A DNA stretch of 64,000 bases, from assembly GCF_900010755.1 (NCBI RefSeq), contig NZ_CZJT01000111.1, positions 1 through 64,000 of the forward strand, read 5' to 3'. This DNA is from Paeniglutamicibacter antarcticus (lineage in GTDB: Bacteria > Actinomycetota > Actinomycetes > Actinomycetales > Micrococcaceae). The stretch's first letter is position 1; the number at the start of each line of letters is the position of its first letter. The translations under genes were made by a program, and so were the position numbers. The notes below the pieces were generated by a model. The model searched no databases. It was not told where the DNA came from and saw only the letters and a list, made by a program, of their open reading frames with translations. Positions 42,869 through 52,435 of this stretch are shown here, piece by piece.

Positions 42869-45800
42869 ATGGCAGCACATCGCGACGAATCAAAGGCGGC
42901 AGGTCAGGCCCCGAAGTCCCGGACCCGCACCAGCCGCCCACGCAACAACACCCCCAACGAACCGTCGGTTCCCCCGCGCCCGGTACGCCGTGCCATGACG
43001 CTGGCCGAACTCAACGACGCCGCAGCAGCACCGACCAACAAGGCCCGCGCCAATGCAGCACCCCGCACCACTGCAGCCCGCCGTCGTCCGGAAACCCCTG
43101 CCAAGCGCACCAGGCGTGAAGCCCCGGCCGCCGAAGCAACAGTTGAATCAGTTGCCGCGGCAGCCTCGCAGGCACCCGTTGTAGCACCGTTGGTTTCAGC
43201 ACCGACCGCCGCAGCCCCCGTCAAGAAGGCCCCGGCCAAGCGCGGCCCACGTCGTGCCACCTCGGCAGTGACCAGCCCGGTCGCCGCCTCCGACGCCGGA
43301 ATCATCCAGGCTGCCCCGGTGGCTGCCTCCGCACCTGAAGCAGTGGCCGAGGCTGTTGCAGCCCCGGTGCAGGTTGAGGAAGCAGTCGAGGCCAAGGCCC
43401 CGGCCAAGCGCCCCACCCGTTCGCGTTCCCGCCGTGCCTCGGCACCTGCAGGCGATTCGGCATCCGCCACCGTGGTCCAGGCACCGGTTGCCGATTCCAA
43501 GGTTGCCGTTGCAGACATTGAAGCAGTCGCAGAGATTGAAGCACCTGTTGCCGTAGCCGCCACGGTGGAAACCCCTGCCGTTGAAACCGCCGCCGTGGAA
43601 TCGGTTGTTGCAGAAGCCGAAGTAGCTGTTGAGGCTCCGGCCCGCGGAAACCGCCGCCGTTCAACCCGCTCATCCCGTCCGGCCAAGGCCGTTGAGGTTC
43701 AGGGCACCGAAGAGCAGGCCGTTGAGGAATCCCCGGTTGCCGCAGAAAACGCAGTGGCAGCAGTTGCCGCCGAGGCCTTGGCCGCCGGCGCGAACGAAAC
43801 CGCCACCATCACCGATCCTTTCGCCATCCCGGAAATGGCACTCTCGGTGCTCTTCCAGGCGCCCGACCTTTCCGCAGTGGCACCGGTGGCTGCCGATGAG
43901 GACGAAGAAGAGGAAGCAGCGGGCAACCGCCGCAACCGTCGCACACGTACCCGCGCTCGCGCCGAGGGTGAAACCGAAGCAGTCGATGGCGACGAGGAAA
44001 ACGCCGAGGGCGAGGCAGTGGTTTCACGCCGTCGTCGTCGCCGTCGCCGTGGCGAAGCCGACCTTGAACTTGCCGGCGGCGGGGAAGATGATCCTCCCAA
44101 CACGATCACCCGTGTACGCGCACCGCGCACCTCCCTTGATTCGGTGATGAGCAACAAGGTCACCGCCGTCAAGGGCTCCACGCGCCTGGAAGCCAAGCGC
44201 CAGCGCCGCCGCGATTCACGCGAATCCGGCCGCCGCCGCCAGGTGATCACCGAGGCCGAGTTCCTCGCACGCCGCGAATCGGTTGACCGCCAGATGATCG
44301 TGCGCCAGCGCGAAGACCGCATCCAGATCGGTGTCCTGGAGGACGGCATCCTTGCCGAGCACTTCGTCTCCAAGACCCAGCAGGATTCGCTGATCGGCAA
44401 CGTCTACATCGGCAAGGTGCAGAACGTGCTGCCTTCCATGGAAGCAGCCTTCGTCGACATCGGACGCGGCCGCAATGCTGTGCTCTATGCAGGCGAGGTC
44501 AACTGGGATGTTGCGGGCCTCGACGGGCAGCCACGCCGCATCGAACACGCCCTGAAGTCCGGGGACACCGTCTTGGTGCAGGTCACCAAGGATCCGGTGG
44601 GCCACAAGGGTGCCCGCCTGACGTCCCAGATCTCGCTTCCGGGCCGCTACCTGGTCTACGTGCCGGGTGGTTCGATGACCGGCATCTCCCGCAAGCTTCC
44701 GGATGTCGAGCGCAACCGCCTGAAGAAGATCCTCAAGGACCACCTGCCGGAAAACGCGGGCGTCATTGTCCGCACCGCGGCCGAGGGCGCCTCCGAGGAA
44801 GAGTTGATGAATGACATCAACCGCCTGCGCGCCCAGTGGGAAGGCATCGAGGCAGCCTCGACCTCCACCAAGGTGCTCGCGCCGGAACTCCTGTACGGGG
44901 AACCTGACCTGACCATCAAGGTGGTCCGCGACGTGTTCAACGAAGACTTCACCAAGTTGATCGTCTCGGGCAACGAGGCATGGGACACCATCGAGGCCTA
45001 CGTGACCTACGTGGCCCCGGACCTGATCTCGCGCCTTGAGCAGTGGAAAGGCACCGAGGACATCTTCGACGCCTACCGCATCGACGAGCAGATCCACAAG
45101 GCACTTGACCGCAAGGTCTTCCTGCCCTCGGGTGGCTCGCTGGTCATCGACCGCACCGAAGCCATGACAGTTGTCGACGTCAACACCGGCAAGTTCACCG
45201 GCTCCGGCGGCAACCTCGAGGAAACCGTCACCAAGAACAACCTGGAAGCCGCCGAAGAGGTAGTGCGCCAGCTGCGCCTGCGTGACATCGGTGGCATCAT
45301 CGTGATCGACTTCATCGACATGGTGCTCGAATCGAACCGCGATTTGGTGCTCCGCCGCTTGGTTGAGTGCCTGGGTCGCGACCGGACCAAGCACCAGGTG
45401 GCCGAGGTGACCTCCTTGGGACTGGTCCAGATGACGCGTAAGCGCATGGGTACCGGCCTGCTTGAGGTCTTCGGCGAGGATTGCGAGGCCTGTCACGGCC
45501 GCGGCGTGATCACGCACGACGAGCCGGTTGAGCACCGCCGGGCCTTCAATTCCTCCGGCGAGATGCATGGTTCCTCGAGCCGTGCGCAGGAGAAGCCTTC
45601 GCGTGCAGAACGCCGCCGTCGCAACCGCGCCTCCGATGAGCCACAGGTTGAGGCAGCGACTGAAGACGATGTCGAGGCCCCCGCGGTTGAGTCCGAGGCC
45701 ATCGCGGCCAAGGCCAACGCGGTGCGCACTGCATTTGCCAACATGGCAGCCGCCGCTCACGCAGCCCACGAACACGAGGATGCGGTGGCTGAGGCCTCCG

Positions 45801-46396
45801 ACGCCACGTTGAACGTAGGCGGCGAGCAGGTTGTTGTGCCTAACGCACGTCGTCGCCGTCGCGCCGGCTCCGAGGCCTCGGCCCCGGAATTGACCCTGGA
45901 GAACCTGGAAGCAGCGCTTCCGGACCACTCGCCAGCAATCGAGGCTGAAGCGGATGCCGAGGCAGGGGAGTCCCAGGGCTCCGGCCGCGCCCCGCGCAGC
46001 CGTGCCCGCCGCAAGGCCCGTTCCCCCAAGGCCACGCCTCCGGAAAAGGGTGCACAGCAGGCTTCCGGGCCTGTTGAAGCGCCCGCAGCACCTGTCGTAG
46101 TATCGGGTGTGGCCGGCCAGGCTTCGGATGCAGCACCGTCGGAAGCGACGGCTGTTGTGGCAAAAACAAAGACTTCGGGCACCGAGCCGGTGGCGCGCGT
46201 CAAGCGCAGCCGTCGTGCAACGAGCCCGCAAGGCGGGTCTGACGCTGCAGTTTCTGTGGCATCGGACACGCAGGCAACAGCGGGTTCTGCCCATGTTGCT
46301 TCGTTGGCAGATATCCCAACGGCCTCTCAGCCCCGAAAAGACGCGAATGCGCCTATCATGCTGGGTGTCGGGGTACCGGTCAACGAGTTGAAATAA
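42869..46396 (+). CDS. rne: Ribonuclease E/G family endoribonuclease
   Basis: An 1175-residue protein. A disordered Ala/Pro/Arg-rich N-terminal half (about residues 1-450) precedes the catalytic core, in the actinobacterial arrangement. The S1 domain begins near residue 510 (GNVYIGKVQNVLPSMEAAF). DNase-I-like catalytic Asp residues lie in VVDVNTGKF (about 770) and IDFIDM (about 813). The zinc-link CEACHGRG is near residue 871. A second disordered tail with basic clusters follows. It cleaves single-stranded RNA in rRNA maturation and mRNA decay. GAGGAG precedes ATG 42869. It sits upstream of rplU-rpmA-obgE. Confidence 0.95.
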   Translation: MAAHRDESKAAGQAPKSRTRTSRPRNNTPNEPSVPPRPVRRAMTLAELNDAAAAPTNKARANAAPRTTAARRRPETPAKRTRREAPAAEATVESVAAAASQAPVVAPLVSAPTAAAPVKKAPAKRGPRRATSAVTSPVAASDAGIIQAAPVAASAPEAVAEAVAAPVQVEEAVEAKAPAKRPTRSRSRRASAPAGDSASATVVQAPVADSKVAVADIEAVAEIEAPVAVAATVETPAVETAAVESVVAEAEVAVEAPARGNRRRSTRSSRPAKAVEVQGTEEQAVEESPVAAENAVAAVAAEALAAGANETATITDPFAIPEMALSVLFQAPDLSAVAPVAADEDEEEEAAGNRRNRRTRTRARAEGETEAVDGDEENAEGEAVVSRRRRRRRRGEADLELAGGGEDDPPNTITRVRAPRTSLDSVMSNKVTAVKGSTRLEAKRQRRRDSRESGRRRQVITEAEFLARRESVDRQMIVRQREDRIQIGVLEDGILAEHFVSKTQQDSLIGNVYIGKVQNVLPSMEAAFVDIGRGRNAVLYAGEVNWDVAGLDGQPRRIEHALKSGDTVLVQVTKDPVGHKGARLTSQISLPGRYLVYVPGGSMTGISRKLPDVERNRLKKILKDHLPENAGVIVRTAAEGASEEELMNDINRLRAQWEGIEAASTSTKVLAPELLYGEPDLTIKVVRDVFNEDFTKLIVSGNEAWDTIEAYVTYVAPDLISRLEQWKGTEDIFDAYRIDEQIHKALDRKVFLPSGGSLVIDRTEAMTVVDVNTGKFTGSGGNLEETVTKNNLEAAEEVVRQLRLRDIGGIIVIDFIDMVLESNRDLVLRRLVECLGRDRTKHQVAEVTSLGLVQMTRKRMGTGLLEVFGEDCEACHGRGVITHDEPVEHRRAFNSSGEMHGSSSRAQEKPSRAERRRRNRASDEPQVEAATEDDVEAPAVESEAIAAKANAVRTAFANMAAAAHAAHEHEDAVAEASDATLNVGGEQVVVPNARRRRRAGSEASAPELTLENLEAALPDHSPAIEAEADAEAGESQGSGRAPRSRARRKARSPKATPPEKGAQQASGPVEAPAAPVVVSGVAGQASDAAPSEATAVVAKTKTSGTEPVARVKRSRRATSPQGGSDAAVSVASDTQATAGSAHVASLADIPTASQPRKDANAPIMLGVGVPVNELK

Positions 46397-46403
46397 TTGG
46401 GTC

Positions 46404-46433
46404 TTGACGACCAGCTGGGGTAAGCTGTATTTG
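46404..46433 (+). promoter_or_regulatory. Probable promoter of rplU-rpmA
   Basis: TTGACG (46404-46409) is followed after 16-18 bases by TGTATT/TATTTG (46426-46433). This leaves a leader of about 150 bases before rplU, which is usual for ribosomal protein operons. Confidence 0.5.
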
Positions 46434-46590
46434 CTCTGGCAACGCTTTTTAGCGTAGTCTAGATCCTCGGTGCGAACGCCAGCTTTCGGATTCTTCCGCT
46501 CGGCGTGCCAGCACAGCGCAATCCTCGTCTGTATTGAGGTAGTGATGCGCAGCAAGACATATTGAACGTCGAGTAGAAGTGAGTACCCAC

Positions 46591-46899
46591 GTGGTGTACG
46601 CAATTGTCCGCGCTGGCGGCCGCCAGGAAAAGGTTTCTGTTGGAGACCTCGTTACCCTTGATCGCCTGAAGGCTGCCCCAGGCGCCTCCATTGAACTCCC
46701 GGCCCTGTTGCTGGTAGATGGCGAAAAGGTAACTTCGGCAGCCGATGAGCTTGCAAAGGTTAAGGTGACCGCTGAGGTTATTGAGAACCTTCGTGGCCAG
46801 AAGATTGTCATCCAGAAGTACAAGAACAAGACCGGTTACAAGAAGCGCCAGGGTTTCCGCGCTATGTTGACCAAGGTCAAGGTCACCTCAATCGCTTAA
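46591..46899 (+). CDS. rplU: 50S ribosomal protein L21
   Basis: About 102 residues: [18 protein letters not shown] at the N-terminus and the basic RNA-binding tail [23 protein letters not shown]. The start is set at GTG 46591, giving the usual M-V-Y-A-I-V-R family start; the frame is open to GTG 46579. AAGTGAG lies about seven bases upstream of the chosen start. Part of the rplU-rpmA pair. Confidence 0.95.
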   Translation: MVYAIVRAGGRQEKVSVGDLVTLDRLKAAPGASIELPALLLVDGEKVTSAADELAKVKVTAEVIENLRGQKIVIQKYKNKTGYKKRQGFRAMLTKVKVTSIA

Positions 46900-46947
46900 T
46901 TGCGGTTGATTCCAAGAATTCTCATTACCTGAAGGTAGGCATATTCA

Positions 46948-47202
46948 ATGGCACATAAGAAGGGCGCGAGTTCCACTCGCAACGGTCGCGATTCCAACGC
47001 CCAGTACCTTGGCGTTAAGCGCTTCGGTGGTCAGGTCGTTTCGGCCGGCGAAATCATCGTTCGCCAGCGTGGCACCCACTTCCACCCGGGCGCCGGCGTG
47101 GGACGTGGCAAGGACGACACCCTGTTCGCACTGCAGGCCGGAGCTGTCGAATTCGGCACCCGTCGCGGCCGTCGCGTCGTGAACATCGTTATCGCTGACT
47201 AA
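46948..47202 (+). CDS. rpmA: 50S ribosomal protein L27
   Basis: An 84-residue L27. The N-terminus [20 protein letters not shown] directly begins with the AHKKG sequence that reaches the peptidyl-transferase centre, so no Firmicutes-type cleavable leader is present. It follows rplU after 48 bases. Confidence 0.97.
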   Translation: MAHKKGASSTRNGRDSNAQYLGVKRFGGQVVSAGEIIVRQRGTHFHPGAGVGRGKDDTLFALQAGAVEFGTRRGRRVVNIVIAD

Positions 47203-47231
47203 TTAGCGCATAACCGCATTCATTACACATT

Positions 47232-47269
47232 GGAGGGTGGGCCGCACGGCTCACCCTCCTTGTGCTTTT
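47232..47269 (+). terminator. Terminator/attenuator between rpmA and obgE
   Basis: A hairpin with arms 47232-47239 and 47252-47259, plus inner GCC/GGC pairing, is followed by TTGTGCTTTT. It separates the ribosomal protein pair from obgE. Confidence 0.75.
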
Positions 47270-47350
47270 CCATAACACTCATGTTTCCCCGGTCGCCATC
47301 CATTGACCGCATGGGAAGCTTAACCCCCTTTTTGCTAGGAGCTTTCAACC

Positions 47351-48919
47351 GTGGCAGCCTTCATCGACCGAGTGGTCCTCCATGTCTCCGGTGGTACCGG
47401 TGGGCACGGCTGTGTCTCCATCAAGCGCGAAAAGTTCAAGCCTCTCGGTGGTCCTGACGGGGCCAGCGGCGGTAACGGTGGCGATGTCATCCTGCGCGTT
47501 GACTCCCAGACCACCACGCTTCTTTCGTACCACCACTCACCGCACCGCGACGCCGGCAACGGCGAAGGCGGCAAGGGCGACCTGCGCCCGGGCAAGAACG
47601 GCGAGTCCCTGATCCTTCCGGTTCCCGAGGGAACCGTTGTCAAGACCCGTGACGGCGAGATTCTCGCCGACCTGGTCGGTGAAGGCTCCGAATACATTGC
47701 AGCAGCAGGCGGCATGGGTGGCCTGGGCAACGCGGGGCTTTCCAGCCAGAAGCGCAAGGCCCCGGGCTTTGCCTTGTTGGGCATTCCCGGTGACCAGGCC
47801 GAGATCGTCCTCGAGCTCAAGTCGGTTGCCGACGTGGCCCTGGTGGGTTACCCATCGGCCGGCAAGTCATCGCTGATCGCGGCGCTCTCCGCAGCCCGCC
47901 CGAAGATCGCCGACTACCCGTTCACCACCCTGGTCCCGAACCTCGGTGTCGTTGAAGCCGGCGAAGTCCGCTACACGGTTGCCGATGTTCCGGGCTTGAT
48001 CCCGGGTGCCTCCGAGGGACGCGGCCTGGGCCACGAGTTCCTGCGCCACGTCGAACGCTGTGCAGCATTGGTGCACGTGCTTGACTGCGGCACCCTGGAA
48101 GCAGACCGCGACCCGGTCTCCGACCTTGAGATCATCCAGGCAGAACTCGACGCCTACGAGACCGATTCCTCGTTTGCAGGCGCCGACGGCCAGATCATCC
48201 CGCTGAACGAGCGCCCGCGCCTGATTGCCCTGAACAAGGTCGACATGCCGGACGGCCGCGACATGGCCGAATTCGTGCGCCCGGAACTCGAAAAGCGCGG
48301 CTACCGCGTCTTCGAGGTCTCAGCCATGAGCCGTGAAGGTTTGCGCGAGCTCTCCTTCGCCATGGCCGAACTGGTCACCGAGGCACGCGCCAAGCTTGAA
48401 GCAGCAGTGCTGCCCGTCGAGGTTGAGGTGCTGCGTCCGCGTGGCGTCCGCAAGACCGCAGGGTTCACCATCCGCAAGGAAGAGCGCAACCTCGAGCCGC
48501 TGTACCGCGTCATCGGCGAAAAGCCCGAGCGCTGGATCAAGCAGACCGACTTCCGCAACGACGAGGCAGTTGGCTACCTGGCCGACCGCCTGGCCAAGCT
48601 CGGCGTCGAAAACCAGCTGTACCGGATGGGTGCTCGCCCGGGCGACGGCGTGGTCATCGGCTCCGAGATCGACGCAGTGATCTTCGACTGGGAGCCGACG
48701 ATGGCTGCCGGCGCCGAACTGCTCGGCTCGCGCCGTGGCCAGGACGTGCGCCTCGAGGAATACGGCGCCCGTCCGTCCCGTGGGGAAAAGAAGGAAATCC
48801 ACTCGAACCGCAAGGACGCCAAGGCCGCCGCCCGTGACGAGCTGGAAGCCGAGCGCAAGGCCGGCATCTGGACCGAGTCGGTGAACTACAAGCACCACGA
48901 ACCCAAAAAGGCGGAGTAG
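47351..48919 (+). CDS. obgE: GTPase Obg
   Basis: A 522-residue Obg. The N-terminal glycine-rich Obg domain (about residues 1-160; [14 protein letters not shown]) is followed by the G domain with G1 GYPSAGKSS near residue 167, G3 DVPGLIPGA and G4 NKVD, and a C-terminal OCT domain (about 350-430) with a charged tail. It binds the large ribosomal subunit and links ribosome assembly to stress. The start is GTG 47351 with AGGAG upstream. proB follows after eight bases, probably in the same operon. Confidence 0.96.
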   Translation: MAAFIDRVVLHVSGGTGGHGCVSIKREKFKPLGGPDGASGGNGGDVILRVDSQTTTLLSYHHSPHRDAGNGEGGKGDLRPGKNGESLILPVPEGTVVKTRDGEILADLVGEGSEYIAAAGGMGGLGNAGLSSQKRKAPGFALLGIPGDQAEIVLELKSVADVALVGYPSAGKSSLIAALSAARPKIADYPFTTLVPNLGVVEAGEVRYTVADVPGLIPGASEGRGLGHEFLRHVERCAALVHVLDCGTLEADRDPVSDLEIIQAELDAYETDSSFAGADGQIIPLNERPRLIALNKVDMPDGRDMAEFVRPELEKRGYRVFEVSAMSREGLRELSFAMAELVTEARAKLEAAVLPVEVEVLRPRGVRKTAGFTIRKEERNLEPLYRVIGEKPERWIKQTDFRNDEAVGYLADRLAKLGVENQLYRMGARPGDGVVIGSEIDAVIFDWEPTMAAGAELLGSRRGQDVRLEEYGARPSRGEKKEIHSNRKDAKAAARDELEAERKAGIWTESVNYKHHEPKKAE

Positions 48920-48927
48920 ACAGCATC

Positions 48928-50067
48928 GTGCGGGCCACACACCTCCCCTCGGGGATCAGCGAACGCCAAGATATCCCGCGAGCCTCGCGCATCGTGGTGA
49001 AGGTCGGTTCCTCGTCGTTGACAACGCTTAACGGCGGGATCTCCGAAGAAGCGTTGTCCAACCTGGTGAACCGCCTGGCGGCGGTCAGCACCGCGGGGAC
49101 CCAGCTGATCCTGGTCTCCTCCGGCGCAATCGCCGCCGGTTTGGCGCCCCTGAACCTGGGGCGCCGGCCGCGCGACCTTGCCACCCAGCAGGCAGCTGCC
49201 TCGGTGGGGCAGGGGTTGCTGATGGCCAAGTACACCCAGGCGTTCGCCGCGCACGGTGTCACCGTCGGCCAGGTGTTGCTCACCGCCGATGACCTGATCC
49301 GCCGCCAGCAATATGCAAACGCATTCCGTGCGTTGAACAGGTTGCTGGCGCTGGGCGTGGTGCCGATCGTGAACGAAAACGACACGGTAGCGACCCATGA
49401 AATCCGTTTTGGCGACAATGACCGGCTCGCCGCTCTGGTGGCGCACCTGGTCAAGGCCGATGCGTTGCTGCTGCTCTCTGATGTTGATGCCGTCTACGAC
49501 GCGCCACCGAATGCCGGGGGAGTGCGCATCGACCGCGTTGACTCGGACGCCGATTTGGCCGCCGTGAGCATCGGTTCCTCGGGAGGCGCCGGACTGGGAA
49601 CCGGCGGCATGGCCACCAAGGTCGAGGCCGCCACCATGAGCGCCGAATCGGGCATCCCGACCCTTGTCACCTCCACCGCGAATGCCGCGGCGGCGCTGGC
49701 CGGGGAAGATGTGGGAACCTGGTTCTCCGCCCGCGGTGGACGCCGTTCCACCCGGATGTTGTGGCTCGCGCACCTCGCGGCAACCCAGGGCAGGCTGCTG
49801 CTTGACCCGGGCGCCGTCAAGGCGGTTGCCTCGGGGGTCGCCTCGTTGTTGCCGGCTGGCATCACCGGGTTGGCGGGCTCCTTTGAGGCCGGCGACGCGG
49901 TGGAAATCACCGACGCAGCAGGCCATGTGGTGGCCCGCGGCTTGGTGAACTACTCCTCCCAGGAGTTGCCGCAGATGCTTGGCCGTTCCACCCATGAACT
50001 GGCCAGGGACCTGGGCGCCCAATTCGAACGCGCAGTGGTGCACGTCGATGACCTGGTCGTCGTCTAG
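48928..50067 (+). CDS. proB: Glutamate 5-kinase
   Basis: A 379-residue enzyme: amino-acid kinase domain (RIVVKVGSSSLTT near residue 21; LVSSGAIAAGLAPL; IVNENDTVATHEIRFGDND; GTGGMATKVEAA) followed by a C-terminal PUA domain (about residues 285-370). It phosphorylates glutamate in the first step of proline synthesis and is normally feedback-inhibited by proline. The start is GTG 48928, eight bases after obgE. proA follows but is separated by a strong hairpin and its own promoter. Confidence 0.95.
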   Translation: MRATHLPSGISERQDIPRASRIVVKVGSSSLTTLNGGISEEALSNLVNRLAAVSTAGTQLILVSSGAIAAGLAPLNLGRRPRDLATQQAAASVGQGLLMAKYTQAFAAHGVTVGQVLLTADDLIRRQQYANAFRALNRLLALGVVPIVNENDTVATHEIRFGDNDRLAALVAHLVKADALLLLSDVDAVYDAPPNAGGVRIDRVDSDADLAAVSIGSSGGAGLGTGGMATKVEAATMSAESGIPTLVTSTANAAAALAGEDVGTWFSARGGRRSTRMLWLAHLAATQGRLLLDPGAVKAVASGVASLLPAGITGLAGSFEAGDAVEITDAAGHVVARGLVNYSSQELPQMLGRSTHELARDLGAQFERAVVHVDDLVVV

Positions 50068-50087
50068 CCCGACCCGCACAATTTCGT

Positions 50088-50128
50088 GAAGCCGGGCCCG
50101 TCCTTAACACAAGGACGGGCCCGGCTTC
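50088..50128. terminator. Strong hairpin between proB and proA
   Basis: An 18-bp perfect inverted repeat (50088-50105 with 50111-50128) with loop AACAC, followed by TTCG. It should end the obgE-proB transcript. The 3' arm overlaps where the -35 element of the proA promoter would lie. Confidence 0.85.
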
Positions 50129-50136
50129 TTCGTGCG

Positions 50137-50142
50137 TAGACT
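50137..50142 (+). promoter_or_regulatory. -10 box TAGACT of proA, leaderless arrangement
   Basis: TAGACT is followed by seven bases and ATG 50150, with no Shine-Dalgarno sequence. It indicates an independent, leaderless proA transcript directly behind the proB terminator. Confidence 0.6.
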
Positions 50143-50149
50143 TGGATGC

Positions 50150-51469
50150 ATGAGCCAGACAGTGAATGAAAACCTGAATCTTAGCGACGACGCGGCGGGG
50201 TCCACGGGCCCGGCTGCCGCCGTCGCGGCGGTCGACTCGATGGCGGGCCGCGCCCGGACCGCTTCACGGGTGCTGGCCCGCGCCGACCGCAATTGGAAGG
50301 ACCGCGGCCTGCTGGCCATCGCCGCGGCCCTGGATGCCAAGCGCGCCTTCATCATCGGCGAGAATGCCAAAGACCTGGCAGCGGGCCGCACCAACGGCAC
50401 CAGCGAGGCGATGCTCGACCGACTGAGGCTGGATGACAAACGCGTCGACGGCCTGATTGCTGCCCTGGAGGAACTCGCCGGGCTGCCGGATCCCGTGGGA
50501 ACCGTGCTGCGTGGCCAGACGCTTCCCAACGGCCTGCGCCTGCGCCAGGTGCACGTGCCCATGGGCGTCATCGGAGCCATCTACGAGGCCCGCCCCAACG
50601 TCACTGTCGACATTGCCGGGCTGGCCCTGAAGAGCGGCAACGCGGTGCTGCTGCGCGGCGGGACCGCGGCCGCGGCCTCCAACAAGGCGCTGCTGGGTTT
50701 GATCCGCGACGCCCTTGACTCGGTGGGCCTGCCCGCCGATGCGGTCGCCTCGGTCGATGCCTACGGGCGTGAGGGAGCCGACGCCATGATGGGTGCCCGC
50801 GGCAAGATCGACGTGCTGATCCCGCGCGGCGGCCGCGAGCTGATCCAGCGCGTGGTCACCACCGCGAAAGTCCCGGTGATCGAAACCGGCGAGGGCAACG
50901 TGCACATCTACCTTGATGAATCCGCGGATGCGGCAATGGCCGTGCCGATCTTGCTTAACTCCAAGACCCAGCGCCCCTCGGTTTGCAATACCGTCGAGAC
51001 CCTGTTGATCAACGCGAAGGCAGCGGCCGCCGGCGAGGTGCTGGCAGCGCTGGCCAAGGCCGGGGTCCGCTTGCATGTTGACGGGCGTGCCGCAGCGCTT
51101 GCCGGCTCCACCCCCACCATCCCGGCAGTGCCCGAGGACTGGGACACCGAATTCATGGACCTGGACCTGGCGGTGGCGGTTGTCGATGACCTCGATGGTG
51201 CCATTGGCCACATTCGCGCACACACCACGGGACACACCGAGGCGATCCTGACCAACAACTTGGCCCACGCCGAGCGCTTCATCGCCGAGGTTGATTCGGC
51301 TGCGGTGATCGTCAACGCGTCCACCCGTTTCACGGATGGCGGACAGTTGGGGCTCGGTGCCGAGGTCGGAATTTCGACCCAGAAAATGCATGCCCGTGGT
51401 CCCATGGGCCTTCGCGAGCTGACAACCACCAAGTGGATTGTCCAAGGTGATGGGCATGTTCGTTCGTAG
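50150..51469 (+). CDS. proA: Gamma-glutamyl phosphate reductase
   Basis: A 439-residue aldehyde-dehydrogenase-fold enzyme. Landmarks are VPMGVIGAIYEARPNVTVD, LRGGTAAAASN, IPRGGRELIQRV, the catalytic Cys in TQRPSVCNTVETLLI near residue 282 and a C-terminal HARGPMGLRELTT. It reduces gamma-glutamyl phosphate to the semialdehyde in proline synthesis. The start ATG 50150 is supported by the -10 box seven bases upstream; an earlier in-frame start at 50132 would lie upstream of that box. Confidence 0.95.
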   Translation: MSQTVNENLNLSDDAAGSTGPAAAVAAVDSMAGRARTASRVLARADRNWKDRGLLAIAAALDAKRAFIIGENAKDLAAGRTNGTSEAMLDRLRLDDKRVDGLIAALEELAGLPDPVGTVLRGQTLPNGLRLRQVHVPMGVIGAIYEARPNVTVDIAGLALKSGNAVLLRGGTAAAASNKALLGLIRDALDSVGLPADAVASVDAYGREGADAMMGARGKIDVLIPRGGRELIQRVVTTAKVPVIETGEGNVHIYLDESADAAMAVPILLNSKTQRPSVCNTVETLLINAKAAAAGEVLAALAKAGVRLHVDGRAAALAGSTPTIPAVPEDWDTEFMDLDLAVAVVDDLDGAIGHIRAHTTGHTEAILTNNLAHAERFIAEVDSAAVIVNASTRFTDGGQLGLGAEVGISTQKMHARGPMGLRELTTTKWIVQGDGHVRS

Positions 51470-51570
51470 CCACGGGTCAACGTGGGTACGATAGATGCTA
51501 AGAAGATAAAAAGTTTGAACACCGTGCCGGGCGCGAACAGCGGATCCGGTACACAACATCCTGGAGAAAC

Positions 51571-51792
51571 ATGTTTACCCAGTCCCTGAACGCGGCTATT
51601 CTTGCTTCCGAATCGGCCGAGGGCATCCCGACCGAGACCATGGCCCTGATCATCGGCGGCGGCATCTTCCTGCTCTTCATGCTGATGCTGCTGATCACCA
51701 TGTCCTACTCGAACGTCGGAAACCGCCACCGTGTTGTGCCGGAGGCCGATGACACCCACCGTCAGCACTCAAACAACCACGGCCATCACTAG
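51571..51792 (+). CDS. Small single-pass membrane protein, unknown function
   Basis: A 73-residue protein with a short N-terminal segment, one strong membrane helix ([20 protein letters not shown], about residues 25-44) and a polar His-rich C-terminus ending NNHGHH. GGAG lies six bases before ATG 51571, good support that it is translated. Its last 44 bases overlap the start of nadD, so the two are probably translationally coupled. Topology is probably N-out, with the His-rich tail inside (inference). Confidence 0.7.
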   Translation: MFTQSLNAAILASESAEGIPTETMALIIGGGIFLLFMLMLLITMSYSNVGNRHRVVPEADDTHRQHSNNHGHH

Positions 51793-52423
51793 TCGTTTAG
51801 AGGCCGAACGGACGGACCGCCCATTTCGCCTAGGCGTCATGGGCGGCACGTTCGATCCCATCCACCATGGCCACCTGGTTGCCGCCAGTGAAGTCGCTTC
51901 GGTGTTTGATCTTGATGAAGTCGTTTTTGTGCCAACCGGAACACCCTGGCAGAAGTCGGACCGCGAGGTCGCTGAGGCCGAGCACCGTTATTTGATGACA
52001 GTGATTGCCACGGCTGCCAACCCGCGGTTCACGGTAAGCAGGGTGGACATCGACCGCCCGGGGCCCACCTACACGATCGACACGTTGCGGGACTTGCGTT
52101 CCCAGCGTCCGGATGCCGAACTGTTCTTCATCACCGGCGCCGACGCCATGGCGAAGATCTTGAGCTGGAAAGACGCCGAGGAATTGTGGACACTTGCCCA
52201 CTTCGTTGGGGTTACCAGGCCGGGGCATGAGCTTCCGGTGCTGGACCGCAACGACGTTTCGCTGATGGAAGTTCCGGCCATGGCCATCTCTTCCACCGAT
52301 TGCCGCGAACGCGTTCGCACCTCGCATCCGGTGTGGTACTTGGTACCGGACGGCGTCGTCCAGTACATCGCCAAGTACAAGCTTTACAACGATAAGAACT
52401 ACGCAGTAGACGGCCAGAAGTAG
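51749..52423 (+). CDS. nadD: Nicotinate-nucleotide adenylyltransferase
   Basis: About 224 residues: nucleotidyltransferase motif [18 protein letters not shown] near residue 30 (GxFDPxHxGH), then [20 protein letters not shown], and the C-terminal [10 protein letters not shown] (the ISSTxIR-type signature with Cys in place of Ile) and [11 protein letters not shown]. It adenylates nicotinate mononucleotide in NAD synthesis. The start ATG 51749 has GGAGG three bases upstream inside the preceding gene; the 30-residue N-terminal extension before the fold is unusual, so a later start is possible. Confidence 0.93.
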   Translation: MTPTVSTQTTTAITSRLEAERTDRPFRLGVMGGTFDPIHHGHLVAASEVASVFDLDEVVFVPTGTPWQKSDREVAEAEHRYLMTVIATAANPRFTVSRVDIDRPGPTYTIDTLRDLRSQRPDAELFFITGADAMAKILSWKDAEELWTLAHFVGVTRPGHELPVLDRNDVSLMEVPAMAISSTDCRERVRTSHPVWYLVPDGVVQYIAKYKLYNDKNYAVDGQK

Positions 52424-52435
52424 GACGGCCGGGAA

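Noticed and set aside
44216-46603. 795-codon antisense open frame across rne
   Set aside because: It overlaps conserved catalytic motifs of RNase E on the other strand and has no recognisable family, so it is a composition shadow.
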